From the NCBI GenBank assembly GCA_902518505.1, contig CABYGG010000004.1, positions 35,855 to 99,854 of the forward strand: 64,000 nt of DNA, read 5' to 3'. This DNA comes from an uncultured Alphaproteobacteria bacterium (lineage in GTDB: Bacteria; Pseudomonadota; Alphaproteobacteria; HIMB59). Under the pieces are notes generated by a model that ran no database searches, was not told the origin of the DNA, and was given only the letters and a program-made list of their open reading frames with translations. Below are positions 1 to 10,656 of the stretch, piece after piece. A program made the translations under genes and the position numbers. Numbering within the stretch: the stretch's first letter is position 1; the number at the start of each line of letters is the position of its first letter.

Positions 1-1540
1 AAAATAGATCACTGACTGGATCAACGTATAAGTTTGACTCTAAATAATCAAAGTCAACAAGATCCACAATATTCGTAAAATTTTCTTCAGTTAATTCAGA
101 GATGATATTTAATAGTTCTGTTTTATTTAAATTTTCAATTCCAATATTCAAAGAGGCATTATTAAAATTATTAAGATCTAAATTACCGTCAATCAATAAA
201 TTCGAACCTTGCAAATTAATAAATTGAAGATCTTCAATAGCTAAATTTGAGCCATTTATAAGGCCTCTCGCGCTGATATGTTCCGTATTTAATATATTTA
301 ATAACCTAATTAATGAGTTAGATGGAATTAACTCAAATTGTCTAAACCGGTTTAATTGAATATCTAATTGTAGACTACTGATATCATCAAGCCCATAAGT
401 GCCGCTAATTTGAATAATATTTTCATCCTTATTAGTTATATTTATTTGATCAATCGTAAAAATATTATTTGCGAAATTGCTGGATAGTTCAATTTCATCA
501 AATTCAAATTGCTTTACTAATTCCGAATAAGGTAAAAATTCTAATAATACTGATAAGTCATCTTTGGAACTAGAGTTAAGACTAGCATTAAAGTTAGCAT
601 TATAAAAATCAAGATTTTCAATACCTCCGTTTAAATCTAAGTTTGTTCCTTGATCAGAGACATACACGATTTTATTTATAGTTAGATTATTTGAATTGTA
701 GTTTAAATCAAAAGTTTCAATTATTCCTTGAGGAATCTCTATAATTTCATTTAAAATATTTATATTACTAATAATTTGAAATAAATTATCTGAAGAGATA
801 TTTTGACCTCTAATTGATAAATCAGAACTAATGAAATTGCTTAAATTGATATTCCCCTCAATATTAATTTGTGATTTGTCAGCTAAAGTAATTACTAGGT
901 ATTCGATATTTAAATTTTCTTTTACATATTCACCTTTTATGTCAAGACTTTGAAAATTTATTTTTTTTAAAACCTCCTGGTAATTTTCCCCTAAAAGCAA
1001 TACTAGTTCATCTATTTCAAGATTTTCTATGGAAAAATCAATTTTATTTATATCTAAGTCAGTTGTATAAATATCAAAATATAAATCAGAGCCTTTATAT
1101 TTAAATTTATTTGATATTATTCTTGTATTATTGCCCTCTTCAGAGATCTTTAATTTTAAATTATCGATATCACCTTCTAGTAAAATCGCATTATTAACAA
1201 AATTTGAATTTATATTTTCTATTCTTGCTTGGTTGAGTGTAATTGAAATATCATCTGAGTTAAAAATAGATCTAGAAATTTCAATATCAGAAGCTGCTAA
1301 ATCAGTTTGGATTAAATAATGATTAATTTTGAAATTTGAATTATCTATAGAGAGAATTGGTTTAGGCATAATTTTTAAAGTTTGATTTGATAAACTGTTC
1401 AATGTAACAAAACCTTTAGTTTCTCTTTCGACCATTTCTTTAGATAAAATATTCATAGGTAATCTTAGAAAACTAAGTCCAAATAAAATCACTAAAATTA
1501 AAAGTATTGCTATGGGTGTTAGGACTTTTAATTTTTTCAT
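1..1540 (-). CDS. AsmA-like envelope protein (C-terminal part lies outside the window)
   Basis: This open frame is missing from the ORF track because it has no stop inside the window. Read on the minus strand from an ATG at 1540, it runs uninterrupted for about 513 codons to the window edge. It begins with one hydrophobic helix (about residues 8-25, 'TPIAILLILVILFGLSFL') and then long, repetitive Asn/Ile/Leu/Asp-rich beta-type sequence, as in AsmA/DUF3971-type proteins that are anchored in the inner membrane and thought to help move lipids across the periplasm. It starts 9 bases after the exchanger gene stops, so it is probably the last gene of the uvrB-exchanger-asmA transcript. The AsmA assignment rests on architecture, not on a diagnostic motif. 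Confidence 0.65.
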   Translation of the reverse strand, partial: MKKLKVLTPIAILLILVILFGLSFLRLPMNILSKEMVERETKGFVTLNSLSNQTLKIMPKPILSIDNSNFKINHYLIQTDLAASDIEISRSIFNSDDISITLNQARIENINSNFVNNAILLEGDIDNLKLKISEEGNNTRIISNKFKYKGSDLYFDIYTTDLDINKIDFSIENLEIDELVLLLGENYQEVLKKINFQSLDIKGEYVKENLNIEYLVITLADKSQINIEGNINLSNFISSDLSIRGQNISSDNLFQIISNINILNEIIEIPQGIIETFDLNYNSNNLTINKIVYVSDQGTNLDLNGGIENLDFYNANFNASLNSSSKDDLSVLLEFLPYSELVKQFEFDEIELSSNFANNIFTIDQINITNKDENIIQISGTYGLDDISSLQLDIQLNRFRQFELIPSNSLIRLLNILNTEHISARGLINGSNLAIEDLQFINLQGSNLLIDGNLDLNNFNNASLNIGIENLNKTELLNIISELTEENFTNIVDLVDFDYLESNLYVDPVSDLF

Positions 1541-1549
1541 TTATTCATT

Positions 1550-2476
1550 CTACAAATATAGGAACACAAAATAGATCATATACGCTAATATAAAGCCAAG
1601 AGAAATTAATTTTCCAGCCAATTTTAAAGAAATAATTATAAAAAATAATAAAGAAGTCACTAAAAATAGCCATTTATCAATCTGACCAAGTAATTCATAA
1701 AAATTTATACTTCCATTGATTAGCACAGCAATAATCGTTATTCCAAATATGTTGGCTATATTTGATCCAAGAATATTTCCAATTGCCAAATTATTTTGTT
1801 TTTTCACAATTGATAAAATTGTTGCAATTACCTCAGGCAAAGAAGTACCAAAAGCAACAATTGTTATTCCAATAGTAGTTTCTGCAACACCAAATATGCT
1901 AGTTAGATCTTTCGCATAAACAATAAAATACTTAGAACTAAAAAATAAAGCTATAAATGCTACTATTATTTTTAAAATAACAAAAAAAGATGAAGAATGT
2001 GTTATCTCGGATATTGTGTTAGCCTCATCAATTGGTTTTTTTAATTCAAAATAAATAAAAAAACAAAGTAATCCAAAAAGTAAAACACCGTACATGTAGC
2101 CAATATTAAAATTAAATATTATGAAAATAAAAAAAACGATTGAAAAAATTAAAAAAAATAAAAAAGTACTTTTATCCCTTTTATCAGTCACTAAGCTAGT
2201 AATGGGATATAGCATGATACCCCCTACCAATAAAATATTTGCTATATTACTTCCTACAAGATTACCTGCAACTATTCCCACAGAATTTAACTTTAATGCT
2301 TGAAATGTTGCTGCAAACTCAGGGAGGGAAGTGCCGATTGCTATAATAAATATTCCTACAAGGATAGGTCTTATTTTATAAACTTGTGAAATTAATATTG
2401 AATTTTTAATTGCAAAATCACATGACCATATTAATAGAGCAAGACTTATTAATACTCCTAATAAACTCTCAATCAA
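1550..2476 (-). CDS. CaCA-family sodium/calcium exchanger (YrbG-like)
   Basis: Inner-membrane cation antiporter of the Ca2+:cation antiporter family, 308 residues with about ten hydrophobic helices. The two inverted alpha-repeats are clear: '[11 protein letters not shown]' in the first half and '[11 protein letters not shown]' in the second, each linked to a 'GSNIANI' segment; the acidic residues of these repeats bind the transported ion. The start is a TTG overlapping the uvrB stop (TTGA), which implies translational coupling to uvrB. The AsmA-like gene follows 9 bases later. The family is secure; the ion specificity (Ca2+, K+ dependence) cannot be read from the sequence. Confidence 0.9.
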   Translation of the reverse strand: MIESLLGVLISLALLIWSCDFAIKNSILISQVYKIRPILVGIFIIAIGTSLPEFAATFQALKLNSVGIVAGNLVGSNIANILLVGGIMLYPITSLVTDKRDKSTFLFFLIFSIVFFIFIIFNFNIGYMYGVLLFGLLCFFIYFELKKPIDEANTISEITHSSSFFVILKIIVAFIALFFSSKYFIVYAKDLTSIFGVAETTIGITIVAFGTSLPEVIATILSIVKKQNNLAIGNILGSNIANIFGITIIAVLINGSINFYELLGQIDKWLFLVTSLLFFIIISLKLAGKLISLGFILAYMIYFVFLYL

Positions 2477-4455
2477 TTCACACCCATTTGATCTTTTTTA
2501 AGTTTCCTTATTTCGTCTCTGAACATTGCAGCTTTCTCAAAATCTAAATTTTCAGCTGCTGATAACATTTTTTTCTCTAATTTTTGAACATGCTTTTCAA
2601 ATTTATTAGGACTCAATTTATCAATTTCAGATGTACCCACAGTATAGCTATCTTTTTCATAGATGCTCTCGATAATTTCACCAATATTTCTTTTAACTGA
2701 TTGAGGGGTAATATTATTTTTCTTATTAAATTCAATTTGTTTATTTTTTCTGTATTTTGTTTCCTCAAGAGCTGCTTTAATACTTTTAGTCATCACATCT
2801 GCATACAAAATCACCTTTCCATCTATATTTCTGGCTGCACGACCTATAGTTTGTACTAAACTGGTTTTTGACCTTAAATAACCCTCTTTGTCAGCGTCAA
2901 GGATGGCTACTAAACCACACTCAGGAATATCTAGTCCTTCTCTGAGCAAATTAATACCAATCAAAATATCAATCTCCCCAATTCTTAAAGAGCGAATAAG
3001 TTTTATTCTATCGATAGTCTCAACATCAGAATGCATATATTCAGCCTTTAAATTATGTTCTTTCAAGTAATTGGTTAAGTCCTCAGCATTTTTTTTTGTA
3101 AGAGTTGTAATCAATACTCTATTTTTATTATTGAGTTTTATTTTAATTTCACCCATTAAATCTTCCACTTGATTGACAGTTGTTTTGATCACACACTCAG
3201 GATCAATTAGACCTGTGGGTCGTATGATTTGTTCAACATACTCATTTTCGACTTCATTCAATTCCCATGGGCCAGGAGTTGCAGATAAAAAAATAGTGGG
3301 GGGACGCATCATATTCCATTCTTCAAAAGTTAAAGGCCGATTATCCAATGCAGATGGAAGTCTAAATCCATAATCTGATAATGTTTTTTTTCTTGATCGG
3401 TCACCTTTATACATTCCATTTATTTGAGGTACGGATACATGAGATTCATCAATAATAAGTAGTGAGTTGTCTGGAATAAACTCGTATAGAGTTGGTGGTG
3501 CTTCACCAGGTTGTCTTCCGCTTAAATATCTCGAATAATTCTCAATTCCTGAGCATGTTCCAGTTGCCTGAATCATTTCCAAATCAAAATTAGTTCTCTC
3601 TTTTAATCTTTGAAATTCAAGTAACTTTTTTTCCTTATCAAACTCTTCTAGTCTTATTTTTAAATCTTTCTTAATTTCTTTAATAGCGTTCTCTAATCGT
3701 GGTTTTGGTGTAATGTAATGACTATTTGCAAAGATTTTTACTTCTTCGAAGCTTTGAATGAATTCACCTGTGAGAGGATCAAACTCTTTAATATCTTCAA
3801 CCTCGTCTCCAAAAAAACTTATCCTCCAAGCTATATCCTCTAAATGCGCAGGAAAAATATCAACTCGATCTCCAGTTACTCGAAACATACCTCTTCTAAA
3901 ATCAATATTGTTTCTTTTATACTGTAACTCTACCAATTCTCTAAGAAACTCCATTAAATTAATGTTTTGTCCTTTTTTTATTTCTAAAGTCATTTTAGAG
4001 TAAGAGTCAACAGACCCAATACCGTATATACATGAAACACTTGCTACAATAATTACATCTTCCCTTTCTACTAATGATCTAGTAGCTGAGTGTCTAAATC
4101 GATCTATTTGCTCATTTATAGAGGATTCTTTTTCTATAAATGTATCTGATCGAGGTACATAAGCTTCTGGTTGATAATAATCATAATAACTTACAAAATA
4201 CTCAACTGCATTATTAGGAAACAATACTTTTAGTTCTTCATATAATTGCGCAGCCAAAGTCTTATTTGGAGCCATAATCAATGTTGGTCTATTATATCTT
4301 TCAATAACATTAGCAATTGTAAAAGTTTTTCCAGAGCCGGTTACGCCCAATAATACTTGGCTTTGTTTTCTCTTTTCTAAACCATCAATCAATTTTTTGA
4401 TTGCTTGAGGTTGATCTCCTTTTGGTTTATTTTCACTTACTATTTTAAATGGCAT
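2473..4455 (-). CDS. uvrB: Excinuclease ABC subunit B
   Basis: Damage-verifying helicase subunit of nucleotide excision repair; it accepts DNA from UvrA and recruits UvrC. At 660 residues it has the usual length. Walker A 'GVTGSGKT' is at residues 37-44, the DNA-probing beta-hairpin '[12 protein letters not shown]' is near residue 95, the DEAD-box-like 'DESH' is mid-protein, 'SATP' follows, and motif VI 'QTIGRAARN' is near residue 530. A UVR domain (about the last 40 residues) binds UvrC. It is divergent from aspC across 47 bases and first in a minus-strand run with the exchanger and AsmA-like genes. I see no alphaproteobacterial LexA box (GTTC-N7-GTTC) in that gap. Confidence 0.98.
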   Translation of the reverse strand: MPFKIVSENKPKGDQPQAIKKLIDGLEKRKQSQVLLGVTGSGKTFTIANVIERYNRPTLIMAPNKTLAAQLYEELKVLFPNNAVEYFVSYYDYYQPEAYVPRSDTFIEKESSINEQIDRFRHSATRSLVEREDVIIVASVSCIYGIGSVDSYSKMTLEIKKGQNINLMEFLRELVELQYKRNNIDFRRGMFRVTGDRVDIFPAHLEDIAWRISFFGDEVEDIKEFDPLTGEFIQSFEEVKIFANSHYITPKPRLENAIKEIKKDLKIRLEEFDKEKKLLEFQRLKERTNFDLEMIQATGTCSGIENYSRYLSGRQPGEAPPTLYEFIPDNSLLIIDESHVSVPQINGMYKGDRSRKKTLSDYGFRLPSALDNRPLTFEEWNMMRPPTIFLSATPGPWELNEVENEYVEQIIRPTGLIDPECVIKTTVNQVEDLMGEIKIKLNNKNRVLITTLTKKNAEDLTNYLKEHNLKAEYMHSDVETIDRIKLIRSLRIGEIDILIGINLLREGLDIPECGLVAILDADKEGYLRSKTSLVQTIGRAARNIDGKVILYADVMTKSIKAALEETKYRKNKQIEFNKKNNITPQSVKRNIGEIIESIYEKDSYTVGTSEIDKLSPNKFEKHVQKLEKKMLSAAENLDFEKAAMFRDEIRKLKKDQMGVN

Positions 4456-4502
4456 ACTTGTAGAAATTTATAAATAAGTTTATAGATAACTAAATAAAAA
4501 AA

Positions 4503-5699
4503 ATGATTTCAAATAGAGTTAATAACATAAAACCATCTTTGACAATAGCCACCAATATGAAGGCTCAGGAACTGAAAAGAGCTGGTAAGGATGTGATTGT
4601 TTTAGCAGCTGGAGAACCAGATTTTGATACACCTGATCACATTAAAAGCGCAGCAATAGATGCCATAAATAAGGGTTTTACAAAGTATGTACCAGGTAAA
4701 GGAACTCCTGACTTGCAGGTTGCAATTCAAAAAAAATTTCAAAGAGATAATAACTTAGATTATGAACTTAGTAATATTACAGTTGGAGTTGGTGGAAAGC
4801 ATATAATTTATAATGCTTTCTCAGCAACAATTAATCAAGGTGATGAAGTTATTATCCCTGCTCCATATTGGGTGAGTTACCCCGACATTGTAATTTTAAA
4901 TGATGGAAAACCCATAATTGTTGAGTGTGGTGAGCAAAATGGTTTTAAAATTTCACCTGAGGATTTGGAAAAAAATATATCTTCAAAAACAAAATGGTTG
5001 ATGCTAAATAGCCCAAGTAATCCGACCGGATCTATGTATACAAAAGAGGAATTGTTAGCTTTAGGAGATGTTCTAAAAAGTTATGAAAATATTTTTATTT
5101 TATCAGATGATATTTATGAAAAGATCGTTTACGACACAAATGAGTTCAAAACAATAGCTGAAGTTTGCCCATTTTTAAAAGAAAGAACGTTGACGATGAA
5201 TGGATTATCCAAATCTTATTGTATGACAGGCTGGAGAGTAGGCTACGCAGCAGGTCCAATCAGTCTCATCAATGCAATGAACAAAGTTCAATCACAAAAC
5301 GTATCTTCAACAGCATCAATATCAATGGCAGCCTCTGTTGAGGCATTAAATGGAGATCAAAGTTTTATCTTGTCAAACAATGAATCTTTTCTTAGAAGAC
5401 GTAATTTAGTTGTAAAACATTTAAATGAAACACCTGGATTGTCTTGCAGAACTCCAGAGGGTGCTTTTTATGTTTTTGCTTCATGTAAAGATGTTTTAAA
5501 TAAGACAACGGAGTCTGGTAAAAAACTTTTAACTGATGGTGACTTTATGGATTATCTTCTTGAAGAAGTGGGTGTTGCAGGAGTACAAGGTTCTGCATTT
5601 GGATTAGAGGGTTTCTTTAGAATTTCTTATGCAACCTCTGACTCAATATTAGAGGATGCCTGCCAAAGAATTAAAACTGCTTGTTCTAAATTAAGTTAA
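4503..5699 (+). CDS. aspC: Class I aminotransferase (aspartate aminotransferase type)
   Basis: PLP-dependent aminotransferase of fold type I, 398 residues, most like the 1-beta aspartate/prephenate aminotransferases of alphaproteobacteria. Visible signatures are 'AAGEPDFDTP' near the N-terminus, 'NSPSNPTGS' mid-protein, and the PLP-lysine motif 'LSKSYCMTGWRVGY'. It should interconvert aspartate/oxaloacetate and glutamate/2-oxoglutarate; aromatic or prephenate substrates are possible. It is divergent from uvrB, and its 3' end overlaps the convergent pyk gene by 9 bases. Confidence 0.93.
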   Translation: MISNRVNNIKPSLTIATNMKAQELKRAGKDVIVLAAGEPDFDTPDHIKSAAIDAINKGFTKYVPGKGTPDLQVAIQKKFQRDNNLDYELSNITVGVGGKHIIYNAFSATINQGDEVIIPAPYWVSYPDIVILNDGKPIIVECGEQNGFKISPEDLEKNISSKTKWLMLNSPSNPTGSMYTKEELLALGDVLKSYENIFILSDDIYEKIVYDTNEFKTIAEVCPFLKERTLTMNGLSKSYCMTGWRVGYAAGPISLINAMNKVQSQNVSSTASISMAASVEALNGDQSFILSNNESFLRRRNLVVKHLNETPGLSCRTPEGAFYVFASCKDVLNKTTESGKKLLTDGDFMDYLLEEVGVAGVQGSAFGLEGFFRISYATSDSILEDACQRIKTACSKLS

Positions 5700-7127
5700 T
5701 TTACTATTAGAAATAATTTTAGCTATTCGAAGAATATTTGTACTTCCAACTTTTCCAAAAGGTACTCCAGCAGTGATTATTATTTTTTCACCATGTTTTA
5801 GTATTTTTCTTACCTTTGCTATTTTACAGGCACGTTCAACCATCTCAGTTGACGATGAAATCTCATCCACAACATCCATAAAAGTACCCCAAGTTAAAGC
5901 ATTTTGACGAGCAACTTTTTTATTTGTTGTTAATCCTATTAATGTCACATCAGGCCTCATTCTTGCGACTCTTAAAACAGATCTTCCTGATTGAGAAAAT
6001 GTTGCGATACAATTGCATTCAGCAATTGTAGCTACTTCAAGTGCTGCAGTTGCAATAGCCTCTGTAGATGTTTTTACAATATTCAAATTGTAATTTTGAA
6101 TATTAGCTAAATATTTAGGATCACTTTCAACACGTTTAATTATTTTATCCATCATTTCTACAGACTCTTTGGGATAATTACCAGCAGCTGACTCTGCAGA
6201 TAGCATTACAGCGTCTACTCCTTGAAATACTGCTGTAGCAACATCAGAGGCTTCTGCTCTTGTTGGAGTAGGTGAGTCAATCATACTCTCAAGCATTTGC
6301 GTTGCAACAATACATGGCTTTCCATATTTTCTACATGCAGCTACCATTGTTCTTTGATGAATTGGCACATCTTCTGGATTAGTTTCTACACCTAGGTCTC
6401 CTCTAGCAACCATAATTCCATCAGAATTTTCAGTAATCGACTCAATTTCTTCCATAGCAGACGGTTTTTCTACTTTAACCATTACTTTAAATTTTGCAGG
6501 AATAAGTTTTTTTGCTGTTAGTAAATCTTTTGTAGTTTGAATAAATGAAAGAGCTATCCAATCAACATCAAGTTTAATAGCAAGCTCTAAATCTTTTTTA
6601 TCTTTTGGAGTAATTATTTTTAAATCAAGTTTTGTGTCTGGAATATTCAATCCTTTGTTATTAGAAATTTCTCCACCATCTGTAACAATGCATTTAATTG
6701 AAGAAGCAGATTTTGATTTTACTTTTAACCTTACCTTACCATCATTTACTAACAACCTTTGCCCTATTGCTATAGATTTGAATATTTCTTTATGAGGCAA
6801 GTAGACTCGAGAATTATCACCCTCTTTTTTATTTTGATCAAAAGTAAATATTTGGTTTTTTTTTAGTTGTTCTTTGACATTTATAAATCTACCAACTCTA
6901 AATTTTGGACCCTGCAAGTCACCTAAAATACAAATATAACGATTATGTTTTAATTCTAAATTTCGAATAATTTTAACTTTTTTTTTGTGATCCTCATGGT
7001 CACCATGACTAAAATTAAGACGAAATACGTCAGCACCAGATAAAAATAATTTCTCAATAGCTTTTTCAGTCTCACAGGCTGGTCCTAAAGTTGCAACAAT
7101 TTTAGCTTTACGGTTTCTAAGTTTCAT
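5691..7127 (-). CDS. pyk: Pyruvate kinase
   Basis: Converts phosphoenolpyruvate and ADP to pyruvate and ATP in the last step of glycolysis. The 478-residue protein has the N-terminal 'RLNFSHGDHEDH' segment, the metal- and substrate-binding 'VARGDLGVE', 'CIVATQMLESM', and 'VFQGVDAVMLSAESA', followed by the allosteric-type C-terminal domain. It converges on aspC with a 9-base overlap and is divergent from the DUF1244 gene (47-base gap). Its presence suggests glycolytic or Entner-Doudoroff carbon flow, which is not universal in streamlined marine alphaproteobacteria. Confidence 0.97.
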   Translation of the reverse strand: MKLRNRKAKIVATLGPACETEKAIEKLFLSGADVFRLNFSHGDHEDHKKKVKIIRNLELKHNRYICILGDLQGPKFRVGRFINVKEQLKKNQIFTFDQNKKEGDNSRVYLPHKEIFKSIAIGQRLLVNDGKVRLKVKSKSASSIKCIVTDGGEISNNKGLNIPDTKLDLKIITPKDKKDLELAIKLDVDWIALSFIQTTKDLLTAKKLIPAKFKVMVKVEKPSAMEEIESITENSDGIMVARGDLGVETNPEDVPIHQRTMVAACRKYGKPCIVATQMLESMIDSPTPTRAEASDVATAVFQGVDAVMLSAESAAGNYPKESVEMMDKIIKRVESDPKYLANIQNYNLNIVKTSTEAIATAALEVATIAECNCIATFSQSGRSVLRVARMRPDVTLIGLTTNKKVARQNALTWGTFMDVVDEISSSTEMVERACKIAKVRKILKHGEKIIITAGVPFGKVGSTNILRIAKIISNSKLT

Positions 7128-7174
7128 TTGATTTGTTTAGAAATTAATAAATAACATGATATTAGTAAATTACC

Positions 7175-7468
7175 ATGAGTAAAATATCAAAAGAACAAGA
7201 GTACAAAATTAAAGCTAACGTACTTGATCATTTAATTAATCATTTAAGAGATAGATCTGATGTACAAAATATTGACCTGATGAATCTGAGTGGATTTTGC
7301 AGAAATTGTTTATCAAAATGGTATGTAAAATATGCAAAAGAGGAAAACTATGATCTAGACTATGAGGAATCAAGAAAGATTATTTATGGAATGGCTTACT
7401 CTGAATGGAAAAGTAAATATCAATCAGAGGCAACAAAAGAACAAATAGAAAAATTTAAAAAAAAATAG
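7175..7468 (+). CDS. DUF1244 family protein
   Basis: Small conserved protein of 97 residues. The segment 'RSDVQNIDLMNLSGFCRNC' followed by 'LSKWY' matches the DUF1244 core, a small helical family found mainly in proteobacteria with no established function. The two Cys of 'CRNC' are conserved in the family. It is followed after 5 bases by the M3 peptidase and then the ABC1 kinase, so the three are probably co-transcribed. I can assign the family but not a biochemical role. Confidence 0.88.
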   Translation: MSKISKEQEYKIKANVLDHLINHLRDRSDVQNIDLMNLSGFCRNCLSKWYVKYAKEENYDLDYEESRKIIYGMAYSEWKSKYQSEATKEQIEKFKKK

Positions 7469-7473
7469 TTTAG

Positions 7474-9225
7474 ATGACCGAAAAATTGCCGAATTGGAAT
7501 TTAGGAGATTTTTACTCTTCTATCAAAGATGAAGGAATTGATCTTGATCTCGAAAAATATGGAAATTTCTCTAAATCTTTTAACAAAAAATACAAAGGTC
7601 AATTAGTTAATCAAGCTCAAAACCTCGAAAGCATCATAAAAGAGTATGAAGACGGTAATGAACTTGGTGACAAGCTTGGTAATTTTGCTTTTTTGATATA
7701 CGCAACAAATATGAACGACCAAGAGACGGTTCAATTTTATCAAGGTATAAATGAAAAACTTACAGATATATCATCAAACTTGATTTTTTTTACAAACGAA
7801 ATAAATGCTACAAATGACTCAGAATTTGAAAATTTTTTATCAAATGCTGGTAAATATAAAAATTGGTTAACTAACATTCGTCGATATAAACAACATCAAC
7901 TTGATGAAAAGAGTGAGATGATTTTCCTTGATAAGAATTTAACCTCTAACTCTTCATGGGTAAGATTCTTTGAAGAACAAATAAATGATTTAAAATTTAA
8001 AATCGATGATAAAGATTTAAATAGTTCAGAAGCTTTGAATTTATTATCTGATCATAAATCAATAACCAGAAAAAAAGCAGCAAAAAGTATTGAAAATGTT
8101 TTTAAATCGAATGTAAAAACTTTTTCTTTTATTACTAACACTCTCGCAAAAGATAAAATTACTAATGATAAGTGGAGAAAATACAAATCTCCAATAGACT
8201 CAAGAAATTTAGCGAATAATGTTGAAAATAAAGTTGTCGAGGCACTAACTGAAAGTGTTACTTCCAATTACAAGAATATTTCACATAGATACTATAAAAT
8301 TAAGGCCAAACTTTTTAATCAAGAAAAACTTAATTATTGGGATAGAAATGCACCTTATCCTGACTCACATAATAAAAAGATAAATTGGTCTGAGGCAAAA
8401 GATATTGTAGTACGCTCATATGCTAACTTTGATAAAAGTTTTGAAGATATTGTATTATTATTTTTTAATAACAGTTGGATTGATGCAGAACTAAAATCAG
8501 GTAAATCTCCAGGAGCATTTGCAGCTTCTACAATTCCCTCAATACACCCTTACATTTTGACAAACTTCCACGGTAAAACCAGAGATGTAATGACATTAGC
8601 TCACGAACTTGGACATGGATGTCATCAATATTTATCTGCTAAACAAGGTTTATTGTTATCCAGCACTCCTCTTACTCTAGCTGAGACAGCAAGTGTTTTT
8701 GGAGAGATGATGACTTTTCGAACACTACTTGAAGAAAGTGATAAAAATGCCAGAAAATATCTTTTAGCATCAAAAATAGAAGACATGATTAACACTGTTG
8801 TCAGGCAAATATCATTTTTTGAATTTGAAAAGTTAGTTCACAATGAGAGAAAAAAAGGAGAGTTATCATCTGATCAACTTTGTGATTTTTGGATGAAAAC
8901 ACAATCTGAAAGTCTTGGGCCTAATATAGAATTAACAGATGGTTATAGATATTTTTGGACATACATACCTCATTTTATTCATACTCCTTTTTATGTTTAT
9001 GCATATGCTTTTGGAGATTGTTTAGTAAATATTTTGATTCAACTTTATGATGAGGGCCTACCAAACTTTAAAGAAAGTTACATTAATCTTTTAAAAAGTG
9101 GTGGCTCAAAACACTATAGTGAGGTTTTAAAACCATTTAACGTGGATTTAAAACAAAAAAATAGTTGGGAAAAGGGACTCTCAATGATTTCAGGTCTGAT
9201 AGATGAGTTTGAAAAAAGTATCTAG
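7474..9225 (+). CDS. pepF: M3-family oligoendopeptidase (PepF type)
   Basis: Cytoplasmic zinc metallopeptidase that cleaves short peptides. The 583-residue protein carries the thermolysin-like zinc motif 'LAHELGHGCHQY' about two-thirds along and the downstream glutamate ligand in 'LAETASVFGEMM'. Length and layout match the alphaproteobacterial PepF/M3B clade. It lies between the DUF1244 gene (5-base gap) and the ABC1 kinase (6-base gap) in one transcriptional direction. The physiological peptide substrates are unknown; recycling of signal-peptide or proteasome products would be speculation. Confidence 0.94.
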   Translation: MTEKLPNWNLGDFYSSIKDEGIDLDLEKYGNFSKSFNKKYKGQLVNQAQNLESIIKEYEDGNELGDKLGNFAFLIYATNMNDQETVQFYQGINEKLTDISSNLIFFTNEINATNDSEFENFLSNAGKYKNWLTNIRRYKQHQLDEKSEMIFLDKNLTSNSSWVRFFEEQINDLKFKIDDKDLNSSEALNLLSDHKSITRKKAAKSIENVFKSNVKTFSFITNTLAKDKITNDKWRKYKSPIDSRNLANNVENKVVEALTESVTSNYKNISHRYYKIKAKLFNQEKLNYWDRNAPYPDSHNKKINWSEAKDIVVRSYANFDKSFEDIVLLFFNNSWIDAELKSGKSPGAFAASTIPSIHPYILTNFHGKTRDVMTLAHELGHGCHQYLSAKQGLLLSSTPLTLAETASVFGEMMTFRTLLEESDKNARKYLLASKIEDMINTVVRQISFFEFEKLVHNERKKGELSSDQLCDFWMKTQSESLGPNIELTDGYRYFWTYIPHFIHTPFYVYAYAFGDCLVNILIQLYDEGLPNFKESYINLLKSGGSKHYSEVLKPFNVDLKQKNSWEKGLSMISGLIDEFEKSI

Positions 9226-9231
9226 TTTAAA

Positions 9232-10560
9232 ATGAAAGAAGAAAATAATTTAGTATCAAGAGTAAAAAGGTACTCAAAAGTTACAACATCCATGACTTCT
9301 TTGGCTACAAAATTTGCAGGAAAAAAATATTTAAATTTTGATTTGAACGATCAAAAGTATGCGGCTCAAATCACAGAGATCTTGGGCAATTTAAAAGGAC
9401 CTTTGATGAAGGTGGCACAACTAAGCGCTACTATTCCTGATTTACTGCCTGAAGAGTATGCGAGAAAATTAGCTGAATTACAGTCAAATGCACCTCCGAT
9501 GTCATGGGTGTTTGTAAAAAGAAGAATGAAAGCTGAATTAGGTGAAAATTGGCAAAGTAACTTCAAAGAATTTAATCAAGAAGCAAGCTTTGCTGCCTCT
9601 TTAGGTCAGGTTCACAAGGCCAAATTGAAAACCAATGATTATGTTGCGTGTAAGCTACAATATCCTGATATGTCCTCAGCAGTAGAAGCTGACTTAAATC
9701 AATTAAAAATTATATTTAAGATTTACTCTAGTTATAATAAATCAATTCAAATTAGAGAGATCTATAAAGAAATAGAAGCAAGACTAAAAGAAGAATTAAA
9801 TTATAGTTTAGAAAATAAACATTTAAAAATTTTTAAATTTATTCATAAAAATAACTCTTATATCAAAATTCCAAATGTTTACGAAGAAATATCTACAAAC
9901 AGACTTTTAGTTATGGAATTTCTTAATGGCAAAAAATTAATTGAATACAAAAACGCACCACAAAAAACTAGAAATGAATTAGCAAAAAAATTATTTATGG
10001 CATGGTACTTACCATTTTATAAATACGGTATAATTCATGGAGATCCACATTTAGGTAATTACTCAGTAGATAATAAAAACAATATAAATTTATTTGATTA
10101 TGGCTGTGTAAGGATATTTCCACCTAAGTTTGTTAAAGGCGTAATAGACCTTTATTTTGCCCTTAAAGAAAAAGATAATAAGAAGATAAAAACCGCCTAT
10201 CAAGTATGGGGTTTTAAAGACATTGATGATAAATTAATGAATGTTTTAAATAAATGGGCTTTATTTTTGTATGATCCAATTTTAAAGAATGAAGTTCGAA
10301 AAATACAAGATTCAGATAGTGGTATTTATGGAGCTAAAATAGCTAGCGAAGTTCATAAAGAGCTTAAAAAATATGGAGGAGTCAAACCTCCAAGAGAGTT
10401 TGTATTTATGGATCGAGCAGCGGTTGGTCTAGGGTCAATCTTTATTCATTTGAAAGCTGAAATAAATTGGTACAAGCTTTTTCATGACTTAATTAAAGAT
10501 TTTTCAGTTAAAAATGTTGAAACCAATCAAAAAAAAGCATTCAAATTTGCCGGTTTATGA
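9232..10560 (+). CDS. ABC1/UbiB (AarF/COQ8) family atypical kinase
   Basis: Atypical protein-kinase-like ATPase of the family required for ubiquinone biosynthesis, 442 residues. The N-terminal family signature is seen as 'LKGPLMKVAQLSATIPDLLP'. The alanine-rich nucleotide loop 'ASLGQVHKAK', the catalytic 'HGDPHLGNY' and the metal-binding 'LFDYG' follow in order. This subtype is common in alphaproteobacteria alongside COQ9, which is present here 3.3 kb downstream. It ends 96 bases before pntAA. Family assignment is firm; the link to ubiquinone is from family knowledge. Confidence 0.92.
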   Translation: MKEENNLVSRVKRYSKVTTSMTSLATKFAGKKYLNFDLNDQKYAAQITEILGNLKGPLMKVAQLSATIPDLLPEEYARKLAELQSNAPPMSWVFVKRRMKAELGENWQSNFKEFNQEASFAASLGQVHKAKLKTNDYVACKLQYPDMSSAVEADLNQLKIIFKIYSSYNKSIQIREIYKEIEARLKEELNYSLENKHLKIFKFIHKNNSYIKIPNVYEEISTNRLLVMEFLNGKKLIEYKNAPQKTRNELAKKLFMAWYLPFYKYGIIHGDPHLGNYSVDNKNNINLFDYGCVRIFPPKFVKGVIDLYFALKEKDNKKIKTAYQVWGFKDIDDKLMNVLNKWALFLYDPILKNEVRKIQDSDSGIYGAKIASEVHKELKKYGGVKPPREFVFMDRAAVGLGSIFIHLKAEINWYKLFHDLIKDFSVKNVETNQKKAFKFAGL

Positions 10561-10589
10561 TAACTTTCAACAAATTTTTAATAAAATTT

Positions 10590-10620
10590 ATAAATCTTAG
10601 ACTTAACAAATTAGATTTAT
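10590..10620. promoter_or_regulatory. Inverted repeat upstream of the transhydrogenase operon
   Basis: Arms ATAAATCT and AGATTTAT (8 bp, perfect) are separated by 15 bases and lie about 37-67 bases before the pntAA start. The location suits an operator, but the arms are AT-rich and could occur by chance. The pntAA start itself is preceded by an AGAGGAA ribosome binding site. Confidence 0.25.
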
Positions 10621-10656
10621 CTGATATACAACATACCTTCTAAGAGGAACAAGTTA

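Noticed and set aside
1131-1319. Plus-strand 62-residue frame
   Set aside because: It is antisense to the long open AsmA-like frame and is a shadow.
4456-4502. LexA box in the uvrB-aspC intergenic region
   Set aside because: No GTTC-N7-GTTC or its complement is present in the gap.
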